Source: Pseudomonas extremorientalis (GTDB taxonomy: Bacteria; Pseudomonadota; Gammaproteobacteria; Pseudomonadales; Pseudomonadaceae). Taken from it: a DNA stretch of 62,193 bases. The notes below the pieces were generated by a model. It saw only the letters and a program-made list of their open reading frames with translations, searched no databases and was not told the origin of the DNA. The stretch lies in contig NZ_MDGK01000055.1 of assembly GCF_001870465.1 (NCBI RefSeq), positions 313,872 to 376,064 on the forward strand, given 5' to 3'. Both the position numbers and the translations under genes were made by a program. This document shows, piece by piece, positions 1 through 7,472 of this stretch (positions are counted from its first letter, which is position 1; every line of letters begins with the position of its first letter).

Positions 1-131
1 GGGGCCGCTTCGCGCCCCAACGCGGGGCAAGCCCGCTCGCCACAACAGCTCACTTGCCACAACACGCTTCATCGCCACAAGTACGGTGTTTGCCTAGAGT
101 CTTTCCAACAACAATAAAAGGACGCATAACC
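1..131. repeat. xylF upstream region with REP-like sequence
   Basis: The first 50 bases carry GC-rich REP-like sequence (gcaagcccgctcgccaca near 27-44), the same motif as the hairpin at 13989-14030. The rest is the leader of xylF, with AAGGA at about 118-122 as its ribosome binding site. I see no clear promoter inside the window. xylF may be transcribed from further upstream. Confidence 0.5.
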
Positions 132-1124
132 ATGAAACGCACCCTCATCGCCACTGCCCTGGCCCTGTTCGCCCTGCCGGTGCTGGCCGACTCGGCCCAC
201 CCGAAGATCGGCTTCTCCATCGATGACTTGCGCCTGGAACGCTGGTCCCGCGACCGCGACTACTTCGTCGCCGCCGCAGAGAAACTCGACGCCAAAGTCT
301 TCGTGCAATCCGCCGATGCCAACGAGCAAAAACAGATCTCCCAGATCGAAAACCTGATTTCCCGCGGCGTCGATGTGATCGTCATCGTACCGTTCAACGC
401 CACCGTGCTCACCAACGCCGTCGCCGAAGCCAAGAAAGCCGGGATCAAGGTGGTGTCCTATGACCGCCTGATCCTGAATGCGGACATCGACGCCTACATC
501 TCCTTCGATAACGAAAAGGTCGGCGAAATGCAGGCCAGCGGCGTGCTGCAAGCGGCGCCCAAGGGCAACTACTTCCTGCTCGGCGGCGCGCCCACCGACA
601 ACAACGCCAAGGTGCTGCGCGAAGGCCAGATGAAAGTGCTGCAACCGGCCATCGACAAGGGCGATATCAAGGTGGTCGGCCAGCAGTGGGTCAAGGAATG
701 GAACCCCACCGAAGCCCTGAGCATCGTCGAAAACGCCCTGACCCGGAACAACAACAAGATCGACGCCATCGTCGCCTCCAACGACGCCACCGCCGGCGGT
801 GCGATCCAGGCCCTGGCCGCGCAGAAACTGGCGGGCAAGGTGCCGATCTCCGGCCAGGATGCCGACCTGGCGGCGGTCAAGCGCGTGATCGACGGCACCC
901 AGACCATGACCGTGTACAAGCCGCTCAAGCTGATCGCCAGCGAAGCCGCCAAACTTTCGGTGCAACTGGCGCGCAATGAGCAACCCACCTACAGCTCGCA
1001 GTACGACAACGGCAGCAAAAAGGTCGACACCATCCTGCTCACCCCGACCCCGCTGACCAAGGCGAACATCGACCTGCTGGAGAAAGACGGGTTCTACACC
1101 AAAGAGCAGATGGCCGGGCAGTAA
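132..1124 (+). CDS. xylF: D-xylose ABC transporter, periplasmic substrate-binding protein XylF
   Basis: This is the periplasmic sugar-binding protein of the xylose importer, 330 residues, in the usual size range. The N-terminus is a Sec signal peptide (MKRTLIATALALFALPVLA), with likely cleavage near residue 20. The body is a type I sugar-binding fold with the family's repeated phrases, for example VDVIVIVPFNA and VVSYDRLI. The ATG at 132 is preferred over an upstream in-frame ATG at 54 because it starts the signal peptide and follows AAGGA at good spacing. The gene is followed after 5 bases by the ATPase and then the permease, the standard xylFGH order. Confidence 0.95.
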   Translation: MKRTLIATALALFALPVLADSAHPKIGFSIDDLRLERWSRDRDYFVAAAEKLDAKVFVQSADANEQKQISQIENLISRGVDVIVIVPFNATVLTNAVAEAKKAGIKVVSYDRLILNADIDAYISFDNEKVGEMQASGVLQAAPKGNYFLLGGAPTDNNAKVLREGQMKVLQPAIDKGDIKVVGQQWVKEWNPTEALSIVENALTRNNNKIDAIVASNDATAGGAIQALAAQKLAGKVPISGQDADLAAVKRVIDGTQTMTVYKPLKLIASEAAKLSVQLARNEQPTYSSQYDNGSKKVDTILLTPTPLTKANIDLLEKDGFYTKEQMAGQ

Positions 1125-1129
1125 GCGCC

Positions 1130-2677
1130 ATGGTCGACTACCTGCTGCAAATGAACGGCATCGTCAAACGCTTTGGCGGGGTCAACGCGCTGAACGGCAT
1201 CGATATCAAGGTGCGGCCGGGGGAATGCGTCGGCCTGTGCGGCGAGAACGGCGCCGGTAAATCCACCTTGATGAAGGTGCTGTCGGCGGTGTATCCCCAC
1301 GGCACCTGGGACGGCGAAATTCTCTGGGACGGGCAGCCGCTCAAGGCCCAGTCGATCAGCGAAACCGAAGCGGCCGGTATCGTGATCATCCACCAGGAAC
1401 TGACCCTGGTGCCCGACCTGTCGGTGGCCGAAAACATCTTCATGGGTCATGAACTGACCCTGCCGGGCGGGCGCATGAACTACCCGGCGATGTTCCACCG
1501 CGCCGAAGCCTTGATGCGCGAGCTCAAGGTGCCGGACATGAACGTGGCGCTGCCGGTGTCGCAGTACGGCGGCGGCCACCAGCAACTGGTGGAAATCGCC
1601 AAGGCCCTGAACAAACAGGCGCGGCTGCTGATTCTCGACGAGCCCTCCTCGGCCCTGACCCGCTCGGAAATCGAGGTGCTGCTGGACATCATCCGCGGCC
1701 TCAAGGCCAAGGGCGTGGCCTGCGTGTACATCTCCCACAAGCTCGATGAGGTGGCGGCGGTGTGCGACACCGTTGCGGTGATCCGCGACGGCAAGCACAT
1801 CGCGACCACCGCCATGGCCGACATGGACATCGCACAAATCATCACCCAGATGGTCGGCCGCGAGATGAGCAACCTCTACCCCACCGCACCCCATGCGGTG
1901 GGCGAGGTGATTTTCGAGGCACGCAACGTCACCTGCCATGACGTCGACAACCCCAGGCGCAAGCGCGTGGACGATGTGTCCTTTGTGCTCAAGCGCGGGG
2001 AAATCCTCGGCATTGCCGGGCTGGTCGGTGCCGGGCGCACGGAGCTGGTGTCGGCACTGTTCGGTGCCTACCCCGGTCGCTACAGCGCCGAGGTGTGGCT
2101 GGACGGCCAGGTGATCGACACGCGCACGCCGCTCAAATCGATCCGCGCCGGGCTGTGCATGGTGCCCGAGGACCGCAAGCGTCAGGGCATCATTCCCGAC
2201 TTCGGCGTGGGCCAGAACATCACCCTGGCGGTACTCGACACCTACGCGCACCTGACGCGCATCGACGCCGAAGCCGAACTGGGCAGCATCGACCAGCAGA
2301 TTGCACGCCTGCACCTCAAGACCGCCAGCCCGTTCCTGCCGATCACCAGCCTGTCCGGTGGCAACCAGCAAAAGGCCGTGCTGGCGAAAATGCTGATGGC
2401 CAAGCCTCGCGTGCTGATCCTCGATGAGCCCACACGCGGGGTGGACGTGGGCGCCAAGTATGAGATCTACAAATTGATGGGTGCGCTGGCGGCCGAGGGA
2501 GTGTCGATCATCATGGTCTCCTCGGAGCTGGCCGAAGTACTCGGCGTATCCGACCGCGTGTTGGTGATCGGCGACGGCCAGTTGCGCGGCGACTTCATCA
2601 ACGACGGGCTCACCCAGGAACAGGTGCTCGCCGCGGCGCTCAGCCAACACAATAATAATGATCGGAAGACCGCGTAG
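1130..2677 (+). CDS. xylG: D-xylose ABC transporter, ATP-binding protein XylG
   Basis: Cytoplasmic ATPase of the xylose importer, 515 residues, with two fused ABC domains as in the RbsA/XylG family. Domain 1 has an intact Walker A (GENGAGKST, about residues 38-46) and Walker B (LLILDEPSSAL), with a degenerate signature (QYGGGHQQ). Domain 2 has a degenerate Walker A (GLVGAGRTEL) but a good signature (LSGGNQQKAVLAK) and Walker B (LILDEPTRGVDVG). This asymmetry is normal for the family. The gene lies 5 bases after xylF and abuts the permease start, so the three are surely one operon. Confidence 0.95.
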   Translation: MVDYLLQMNGIVKRFGGVNALNGIDIKVRPGECVGLCGENGAGKSTLMKVLSAVYPHGTWDGEILWDGQPLKAQSISETEAAGIVIIHQELTLVPDLSVAENIFMGHELTLPGGRMNYPAMFHRAEALMRELKVPDMNVALPVSQYGGGHQQLVEIAKALNKQARLLILDEPSSALTRSEIEVLLDIIRGLKAKGVACVYISHKLDEVAAVCDTVAVIRDGKHIATTAMADMDIAQIITQMVGREMSNLYPTAPHAVGEVIFEARNVTCHDVDNPRRKRVDDVSFVLKRGEILGIAGLVGAGRTELVSALFGAYPGRYSAEVWLDGQVIDTRTPLKSIRAGLCMVPEDRKRQGIIPDFGVGQNITLAVLDTYAHLTRIDAEAELGSIDQQIARLHLKTASPFLPITSLSGGNQQKAVLAKMLMAKPRVLILDEPTRGVDVGAKYEIYKLMGALAAEGVSIIMVSSELAEVLGVSDRVLVIGDGQLRGDFINDGLTQEQVLAAALSQHNNNDRKTA

Positions 2678-3814
2678 ATGAATCAGCTCAAACAGCTGTT
2701 TACCCGCTACAAAATGCTTGCCCTAGCGATCGCCGTGGCGGTGATCTGGCTGTTTTTCAGTTGGCAGACCGAGGGGGGCTTCCTTACACCGCGCAACCTG
2801 TCCAACCTGCTGCGGCAGATGTCGATCACCGGGATCCTGGCGTGCGGCATGGTGCTGGTGATCATCAGCGGCGAGATCGATTTGTCGGTGGGCTCGTTGC
2901 TCGGCTTGCTGGGCGGGTTGGCGGCGATCCTGGACGTGGTGTATCACGTGCCGCTGTTGGCGAACCTGAGCCTGGTTGCCCTGTGCGGCTTGATGATCGG
3001 GTTGGCCAACGGCTACATGACCGCCTACCTGCGTATCCCGTCGTTTATCGTTGGCCTGGGGGGGATGTTGGCGTTTCGCGGGATTCTCCTGGGGATCACG
3101 GGCGGTACCACCATTGCGCCGGTGTCGCCTTCCTTGGTGTATGTGGGCCAAGGGTATTTGCCCCATTCGGTCGGGATCGGCCTCGGTGTCTTACTGTTTG
3201 CCCTGACCCTGTTCCTCACCTGGAAACAACGGCGCAACCGCGCACTGCATGGCCTGGCTGCACATTCATTGGTGCGTGATGTGCTGCGCGTGGTGGTGAT
3301 CGGCGCGGTGCTGGCCGGGTTCGTCACCACCCTCAACAGCTACGACGGCATCCCCGTGCCGGTGCTGCTGTTGCTGGTACTGCTCGGTGTATTCAGCTAC
3401 GTCACCAGCCAGACCGTGTTCGGCCGCCGGGTGTATGCGGTGGGCAGCAATATGGAAGCCACGCGCCTGTCGGGCATCAACGTGCAGGCAGTGAAACTGT
3501 GGATCTTCGGCATCATGGGCGTGATGTGCGCGCTCGCCGGGTTGGTCAACACCGCTCGCCTGGCTGCCGGCTCGCCGTCGGCGGGTAACATGGGTGAGCT
3601 GGATGCCATCGCCGCGTGTTTTATCGGCGGCACATCGATGCGCGGCGGCTCGGGCACGGTGTATGGCGCGTTGCTCGGGGCGTTGGTGATTACCAGCCTG
3701 GATAACGGCATGTCGATGCTGGATGTGGACAGTTACTGGCAGATGATCGTGAAGGGCAGCATTCTGGTGCTGGCGGTTTGGGTGGATGTGAGTACCCGCA
3801 CAGGTCGGCGCTAG
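2678..3814 (+). CDS. xylH: D-xylose ABC transporter, permease XylH
   Basis: Inner-membrane permease of 378 residues in the AraH/RbsC family, with about ten hydrophobic segments. Typical phrases include GMVLVIISGEIDLSVGSLLGL near residue 65 and the C-terminal GGTSMRGGSGTVYGALLGAL. The start codon follows the xylG stop directly (TAG then ATG), so translation is probably coupled. A perfect 24-bp-arm hairpin lies downstream, between this gene and the convergent LysE gene. Confidence 0.95.
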   Translation: MNQLKQLFTRYKMLALAIAVAVIWLFFSWQTEGGFLTPRNLSNLLRQMSITGILACGMVLVIISGEIDLSVGSLLGLLGGLAAILDVVYHVPLLANLSLVALCGLMIGLANGYMTAYLRIPSFIVGLGGMLAFRGILLGITGGTTIAPVSPSLVYVGQGYLPHSVGIGLGVLLFALTLFLTWKQRRNRALHGLAAHSLVRDVLRVVVIGAVLAGFVTTLNSYDGIPVPVLLLLVLLGVFSYVTSQTVFGRRVYAVGSNMEATRLSGINVQAVKLWIFGIMGVMCALAGLVNTARLAAGSPSAGNMGELDAIAACFIGGTSMRGGSGTVYGALLGALVITSLDNGMSMLDVDSYWQMIVKGSILVLAVWVDVSTRTGRR

Positions 3815-3827
3815 GAACGCAGGATTA

Positions 3828-3910
3828 ATGTGGGAGGTGGCTCGCCCCGATGGCGGTGGATGAGTCAGCTTACCTCTAGCTGACTCATCCACCGCCATCG
3901 GGGGCAAGCC
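3828..3910. repeat. REPIN-like palindrome between convergent xylH and lysE-type genes
   Basis: A perfect inverted repeat has arms at 3847-3870 and 3878-3901 (24 bp each) with a 7-base loop. It is flanked by tgggaggtggctcgcccc on the left and ggggcaagcc on the right, that is, by REP-type ends. It sits between the xylH stop and the stop of the opposing LysE gene and may end transcription from both sides. Paired inverted REPs of this kind are the REPINs described in P. fluorescens. Confidence 0.75.
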
Positions 3911-4503
3911 TATAGCGATAGAGCACAAGCCATCTGCCAGCCCGCAAATCCAATCAGACACACCCCGCTCGCTCGATTGAGCACACCAAAACCTGAACGT
4001 TCAGCAAACAGCTTCTTCATCCCCCCACCCCCTGCTGCATACAACATTTGCCCGAGAAACGAGCCCACTAGAACACCCAGCAAATTCCAGTAGATTCCCT
4101 GCCCCTGAAGCTGGGCGCCGCTGGCGATGGCATAGGAAGAAATCGCCGCAATGGTGAACGGGCTAGTCAACGTCAGTAAAAAGACCGGTACAAATCCTGC
4201 GGTGCACGTTATCTGCATCGTGCCAGCAGCGTTCTTGAATGTGGTAACACCAAGATAAAGGAGGTAGGCAATCGCTCCCCACGTCAATAGCTGATGATTG
4301 GCGACCCAAAATGCTTCGACCACCTTCAAGCCTGTAAACGCGACAGCTGCAAATACCGCGTCGGCAACTGCCGCCCCCAGGGCTGCGGGCAATGCACTGC
4401 GAAAGCCAAAGACGATGGACTGCCTTAGAATGATCAAGGCTATCGGTCCAACGCTTATTGAAAGCAGTGTCGAAAATAGCATTGCACTCAGAAAGTCGTG
4501 CAT
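3910..4503 (-). CDS. LysE/RhtB family amino acid exporter
   Basis: A 197-residue inner-membrane protein with about six hydrophobic segments and the N-terminal SVGPIALIILRQSIVFGFRS stretch typical of LysE/RhtB exporters of amino acids and derivatives. The ATG (4501-4503) directly follows the TAA of the rubredoxin gene with no intervening base. It is therefore the last gene of the diiron protein-rubredoxin-exporter unit. Base composition is lower in GC than in the xylose genes. Substrate unknown. By context I infer export of the product, or a toxic intermediate, of the oxidative step encoded upstream. Confidence 0.85.
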   Translation of the reverse strand: MHDFLSAMLFSTLLSISVGPIALIILRQSIVFGFRSALPAALGAAVADAVFAAVAFTGLKVVEAFWVANHQLLTWGAIAYLLYLGVTTFKNAAGTMQITCTAGFVPVFLLTLTSPFTIAAISSYAIASGAQLQGQGIYWNLLGVLVGSFLGQMLYAAGGGGMKKLFAERSGFGVLNRASGVCLIGFAGWQMACALSL

Positions 4504-4671
4504 TTACCTCACAATCTCTCTGAACATTTTTTTCTTTGCCCGACAGTGCGGACACTGAAAATTGTCGTCTAGCTCGCCCCACCTTGTTCCTGCCTCAACG
4601 TCGACTAGAAGCTCACCCAATGCCTCGGAATAAACGTAGTGACAGATCTGACACTCATAAGACTTATACAT
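4504..4671 (-). CDS. rubredoxin-like small iron protein
   Basis: A 55-residue protein beginning MYKSYECQICHYVYSEALGE. It has two CxxC motifs, C7-x2-C10 and C40-x2-C43, at the spacing of a one-iron rubredoxin, and conserved core features (Tyr13, G28-T29, a WGELDDNFQCPHC segment). The family normally has Gly after the second Cys of each knuckle (CxxCG). Here these are His11 and Arg44, so the protein is diverged. The start is supported by GGAG 10 bases upstream. The stop TAA abuts the ATG of the LysE gene. The gene begins 18 bases after the HDO gene, so I infer that it delivers electrons to that enzyme. Confidence 0.85.
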   Translation of the reverse strand: MYKSYECQICHYVYSEALGELLVDVEAGTRWGELDDNFQCPHCRAKKKMFREIVR

Positions 4672-4689
4672 GTAGACAATCTCCAGAAT

Positions 4690-5451
4690 TCAAAGACTCT
4701 GCGGGTCGGCAAGGCGACGATTAAGTGCCGAAAACATATGTTCAAAACCGTCCATGAATGCCATCGCACCGCGCATGGCTTGTGGAGCGATACCTGGGTT
4801 TTTCTCCAAGTATGAAATTACGATCTCCCGCCCGGTCGCTACGTGCATGGGTTCGACTTCGCAGTGGATAGCGAAGAACGCCAAGACCGGGTCTTCCTCA
4901 TCCACCAAGCCATACTCACGGGCGTATTTTTTAAACCCTTCAAGAAAGTACTGAAACTCTCTGGACGAGGTCATTTCCGAAGCCAAATGAAAACCCAACG
5001 CTTCGCCCAAAAACTCGGAGCGGTACATCCTATGCGTGTTATTCCCCATCGCAGTACCCTCTGGGAGTACGTTAGACGGATTAAACAGATCAGCATCGGA
5101 AAGCCCCAGATGAATCGTCAGTTGTTTAAACATCTGATGATGGGTAGGCAGCATATGTTTACTATGCTGGTGCAGACCATACTCATCAACCGAAGCATAA
5201 AGAATATGCGCAGCCTTGGCTGTGCCATTCCACATATCCTCCTTGATCCATTCATCCGTAACACGTGCAGCCAACGCAACGATTCCCGCAGGCACGTCTT
5301 TAAAAAAAGCCCAAAGGGTGCCAAAAAACAAGGCCATACCCTGATGCGTCAGAGGACGAGCAGAGATAATCTCGCCGAATTTTTCAAGTTCCCTAAGCGC
5401 GGCATGCCGGACAATTGCATTAGCCACCTCGTTGTAACCGGCCTCGCACAC
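4690..5451 (-). CDS. haem-oxygenase-like diiron oxidase/oxygenase (HDO superfamily, iron-containing redox enzyme)
   Basis: A predicted all-helical protein of 253 residues from the GTG at 5449-5451. It has the pattern of haem-oxygenase-like diiron enzymes such as CADD, UndA and SznF: D89-E90-Y91-G92 followed by a His-rich stretch (H94, H96, H99, H104, H105), E150 in FLGEALGFH, and a C-terminal H196-x3-E200-x2-H203 triad matching the family HxxxD/ExxH metal motif. Such enzymes activate O2 to oxidise amino acids, fatty acids or amines. Rubredoxin and a LysE exporter follow. GC is clearly lower than in flanking genes, suggesting transfer. The start is uncertain: a better ribosome site precedes an ATG at 5531 in another frame. 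Substrate unknown. Confidence 0.75.
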   Translation of the reverse strand: MCEAGYNEVANAIVRHAALRELEKFGEIISARPLTHQGMALFFGTLWAFFKDVPAGIVALAARVTDEWIKEDMWNGTAKAAHILYASVDEYGLHQHSKHMLPTHHQMFKQLTIHLGLSDADLFNPSNVLPEGTAMGNNTHRMYRSEFLGEALGFHLASEMTSSREFQYFLEGFKKYAREYGLVDEEDPVLAFFAIHCEVEPMHVATGREIVISYLEKNPGIAPQAMRGAMAFMDGFEHMFSALNRRLADPQSL

Positions 5452-5580
5452 TCTATAAATCTCATTCTTAGAGAGCCTTTCATTTCATTTGATCTGTTTT
5501 TTACTGAATTTTGAGCATCCATCATTTTCATCCTTGTTTTTATAAAAAAATGATTTCACACCTTTTAAAGCAAGCGATTA

Positions 5581-5609
5581 AATTATTTATCCGCACATAA
5601 ATTTGTCAA
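5581..5609 (-). promoter_or_regulatory. sigma70-type promoter for the HDO-rubredoxin-LysE unit
   Basis: On the minus strand a perfect TTGACA (5604-5609) is followed after 17 bases by ATAATT (5581-5586), or after 18 by TAATTT. It lies about 130 bases upstream of the GTG start of the diiron protein and about 50 bases upstream of the ATG at 5531, which is preceded by AAGGA. Confidence 0.6.
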
Positions 5610-5970
5610 GCCAAAACACCTCATGATTTTGTATCACACATCTTAAACGCTCACTGTAGAGCGTTCCTGCACGATAAAAAAAACCGCCAGCAAACCAGCA
5701 ACTAAGTCCTACCGATAATACTGTAGGCTGCGTTTGTAAGACGAATACCATCCGAAGGAAATTCCCATCACCAATTAAACCATCCATTAGTTTATTTATT
5801 CATCAATTAAACATGCTCGCACTGACACACCCTGCTCTACACCGCCAGCTTGCTCGACAGTGCTTCGGCCACCGAACTGGATTGCGGTTAAAAAAGTGGG
5901 AGGAGGCAAGCCCCCTCCCACTTTTGCATCGGTTTACACCAGATGAATCAGGCTGACGATTGCACGGCAG
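5610..5970. other. AT-rich intergenic stretch with a terminator-like REP hairpin
   Basis: No convincing gene. A 66-codon open frame on the minus strand (5587-5787) has no family resemblance. The only structure is an inverted repeat with arms AAAAGTGGGAGG (5892-5903) and CCTCCCACTTTT (5914-5925). It is a REP-type hairpin flanked by A and T runs that could terminate the levansucrase transcript arriving from the right. The stretch is AT-rich like the HDO cluster. Confidence 0.6.
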
Positions 5971-7221
5971 TCACTGGCTCAACACCACATCGCGCATCGC
6001 CGGGATGTAGCCATAGTCATACGCTTCCTGCACAAACGAACGATCGCCCTTCAACACAATCCTGACCGTCGGCGCTTCGGTGCCGCCGATACGGTAGTCA
6101 TCGCCGGTGGTGGGCACACTGTCGATAAACGATGTCACCAGGCCGTTGGGCATTACACAGTGGGAGTATGTCTGGAAGGGCTGCGAAGGCGGATTGCCGA
6201 GCACCAGGCCGGAGGCGTTCATCGGTGTGTAAGGGCCGAACAGCCGGTCGCTGACGAAACCATACACGCCATCCGGGCCCGTCACGCCGTCCGCGTAGGT
6301 GAACTTGTGACTGATGGTGAACAGGTAGTACTTGTTGTCCTGGAACACATAGTGCGGCCGTTCGGTCTGGTCGTTCACACCAACGGCGGTCACCAGCGGT
6401 GGCAAAATCTCCCACTCGTCACCGTTGAGGTCTTTGGCCACCGCAATGCCGATGCAGCCGACCTGATAACGCGCACCGCCGACATCTTCATGCCCGGGCG
6501 GCACCAGGCCTATTTCATTCGGGCCTACTTCGTGTGTCCCGCGCTCGCCGGCAACATTGCCTTCGAACACCATGTACAACCTGCCATCTTTTGGATCGAT
6601 AAAGGGGCTGGGATCGCGAAAGTTCCAAGTCGAATTTTGCGCTTCGGTTTGGTAATAGATACCGTCGGCATCAAACAACGATTTGACCTGATCAAAGCCC
6701 CGCAGGGTCACGCCGGTATCCGAGGTGACCACCTGGCCCCTGACTTTGGCAATGGTGGCGCCCGGTGTGACGCAGGTGTAATACAGGTCGATATCGCCGT
6801 TGTTATTCAGCAGGATCGGTGTACCTGCCCATTCCCGCGTGGTCGGCGAAACCCCTTCGGCCATGACACGACCGCCGAAGATCCAGTCCTTGCCGGTGCG
6901 CGAATACCAGTAGCAGATACGCGCATGGCCATGGCGGTCTTCCCAGTCGCGCTTGATGTCGTAACGGCCATCGGCGTTGATGAATTGTGGATCATGGGGG
7001 CGACGATCAGCCGTCAGGGTGAAGATCACTGACCAGCCATTGACCGATACCACCGTACCATCCAGTTCACGCAAGGGCATGGTGTCCCAGATAAAGACCG
7101 TGTCACTCATGACAGGAAAGTCAGGACTCACTAACGGCTGTGTCGTCGTCGGGTCATTCTCATTAACTTTCAGCGCATCGGCCCGTGTCCAGCGAGTGGG
7201 TGTGTGATTCGCATGTTTCAT
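5971..7221 (-). CDS. lsc: levansucrase (GH68)
   Basis: Extracellular sucrose 6-fructosyltransferase making levan, 416 residues. It shows the GH68 catalytic set: nucleophile D46 in FIWDTMP, transition-state stabiliser D203 in the RDP motif (202-204) and acid/base E287 in TERPH. The N-terminus (WTRADALKVNEND, then TTTQPLVSPDFPVMSDTVF) is close to Pseudomonas syringae levansucrases, which also lack a classical signal peptide. The ATG at 7219-7221 follows AAAAGGAC. The frame stays open a further 50 codons upstream, but that extension does not look like the family. The neighbour on the 5' side is pectin lyase, so this is a plant-associated pair. Confidence 0.93.
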   Translation of the reverse strand: MKHANHTPTRWTRADALKVNENDPTTTQPLVSPDFPVMSDTVFIWDTMPLRELDGTVVSVNGWSVIFTLTADRRPHDPQFINADGRYDIKRDWEDRHGHARICYWYSRTGKDWIFGGRVMAEGVSPTTREWAGTPILLNNNGDIDLYYTCVTPGATIAKVRGQVVTSDTGVTLRGFDQVKSLFDADGIYYQTEAQNSTWNFRDPSPFIDPKDGRLYMVFEGNVAGERGTHEVGPNEIGLVPPGHEDVGGARYQVGCIGIAVAKDLNGDEWEILPPLVTAVGVNDQTERPHYVFQDNKYYLFTISHKFTYADGVTGPDGVYGFVSDRLFGPYTPMNASGLVLGNPPSQPFQTYSHCVMPNGLVTSFIDSVPTTGDDYRIGGTEAPTVRIVLKGDRSFVQEAYDYGYIPAMRDVVLSQ

Positions 7222-7399
7222 GATGATGTCCTTTTGCTGACGCTTAAGTGACAAGCGAAGATTAAATAGCACATGACAGCCAACAACTTGATAGTGGCTG
7301 AAAGAGCAAGGGATAGTTGGCTCTGCAAGTGCGAAACAAGGTTTAACATGGAAGCCTGCCTGTCGCAACATGAAGAATTATTTAGATTATAAAGGCCAT

Positions 7400-7432
7400 C
7401 ACTGTATTTATATCCTTGATATAAATACAGTG
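7400..7432. promoter_or_regulatory. perfect AT-rich palindrome between pectin lyase and levansucrase
   Basis: Arms CACTGTATTTATATC (7400-7414) and GATATAAATACAGTG (7418-7432) are perfect inverted repeats around a 3-base centre. It lies 40 bases past the pectin lyase stop and about 180 bases before the levansucrase start. No T run follows on either strand, so a terminator is unlikely. An operator for lsc is more likely. The arms end in CTGTAT/ATACAG, as LexA half-sites do, but the spacing is far too wide for one LexA site. Confidence 0.5.
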
Positions 7433-7472
7433 GCACTCGCGTTAATTGATCACTAAGTAGAAAGCTAGCTAA

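Noticed and set aside
1094..2650. Long open frame antisense to the xylose ATPase gene.
   Set aside because: It mirrors xylG codons, has His/Gln/Gly-rich composition and resembles no family. Similar antisense frames opposite most GC-rich genes here were rejected for the same reason.
5587..5787. 66-codon minus-strand frame in the AT-rich gap.
   Set aside because: It overlaps the TTGACA promoter region of the HDO unit, lacks a ribosome site and shows no family pattern.
7222..7371. A 50-codon N-terminal extension of levansucrase.
   Set aside because: The extension is unlike known levansucrases, and the ATG at 7221 has a proper ribosome site and matches the family start.
7400..7432. AT-rich palindrome as the terminator of pectin lyase.
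   Set aside because: The stem is AT-rich and no T run follows it on the minus strand.
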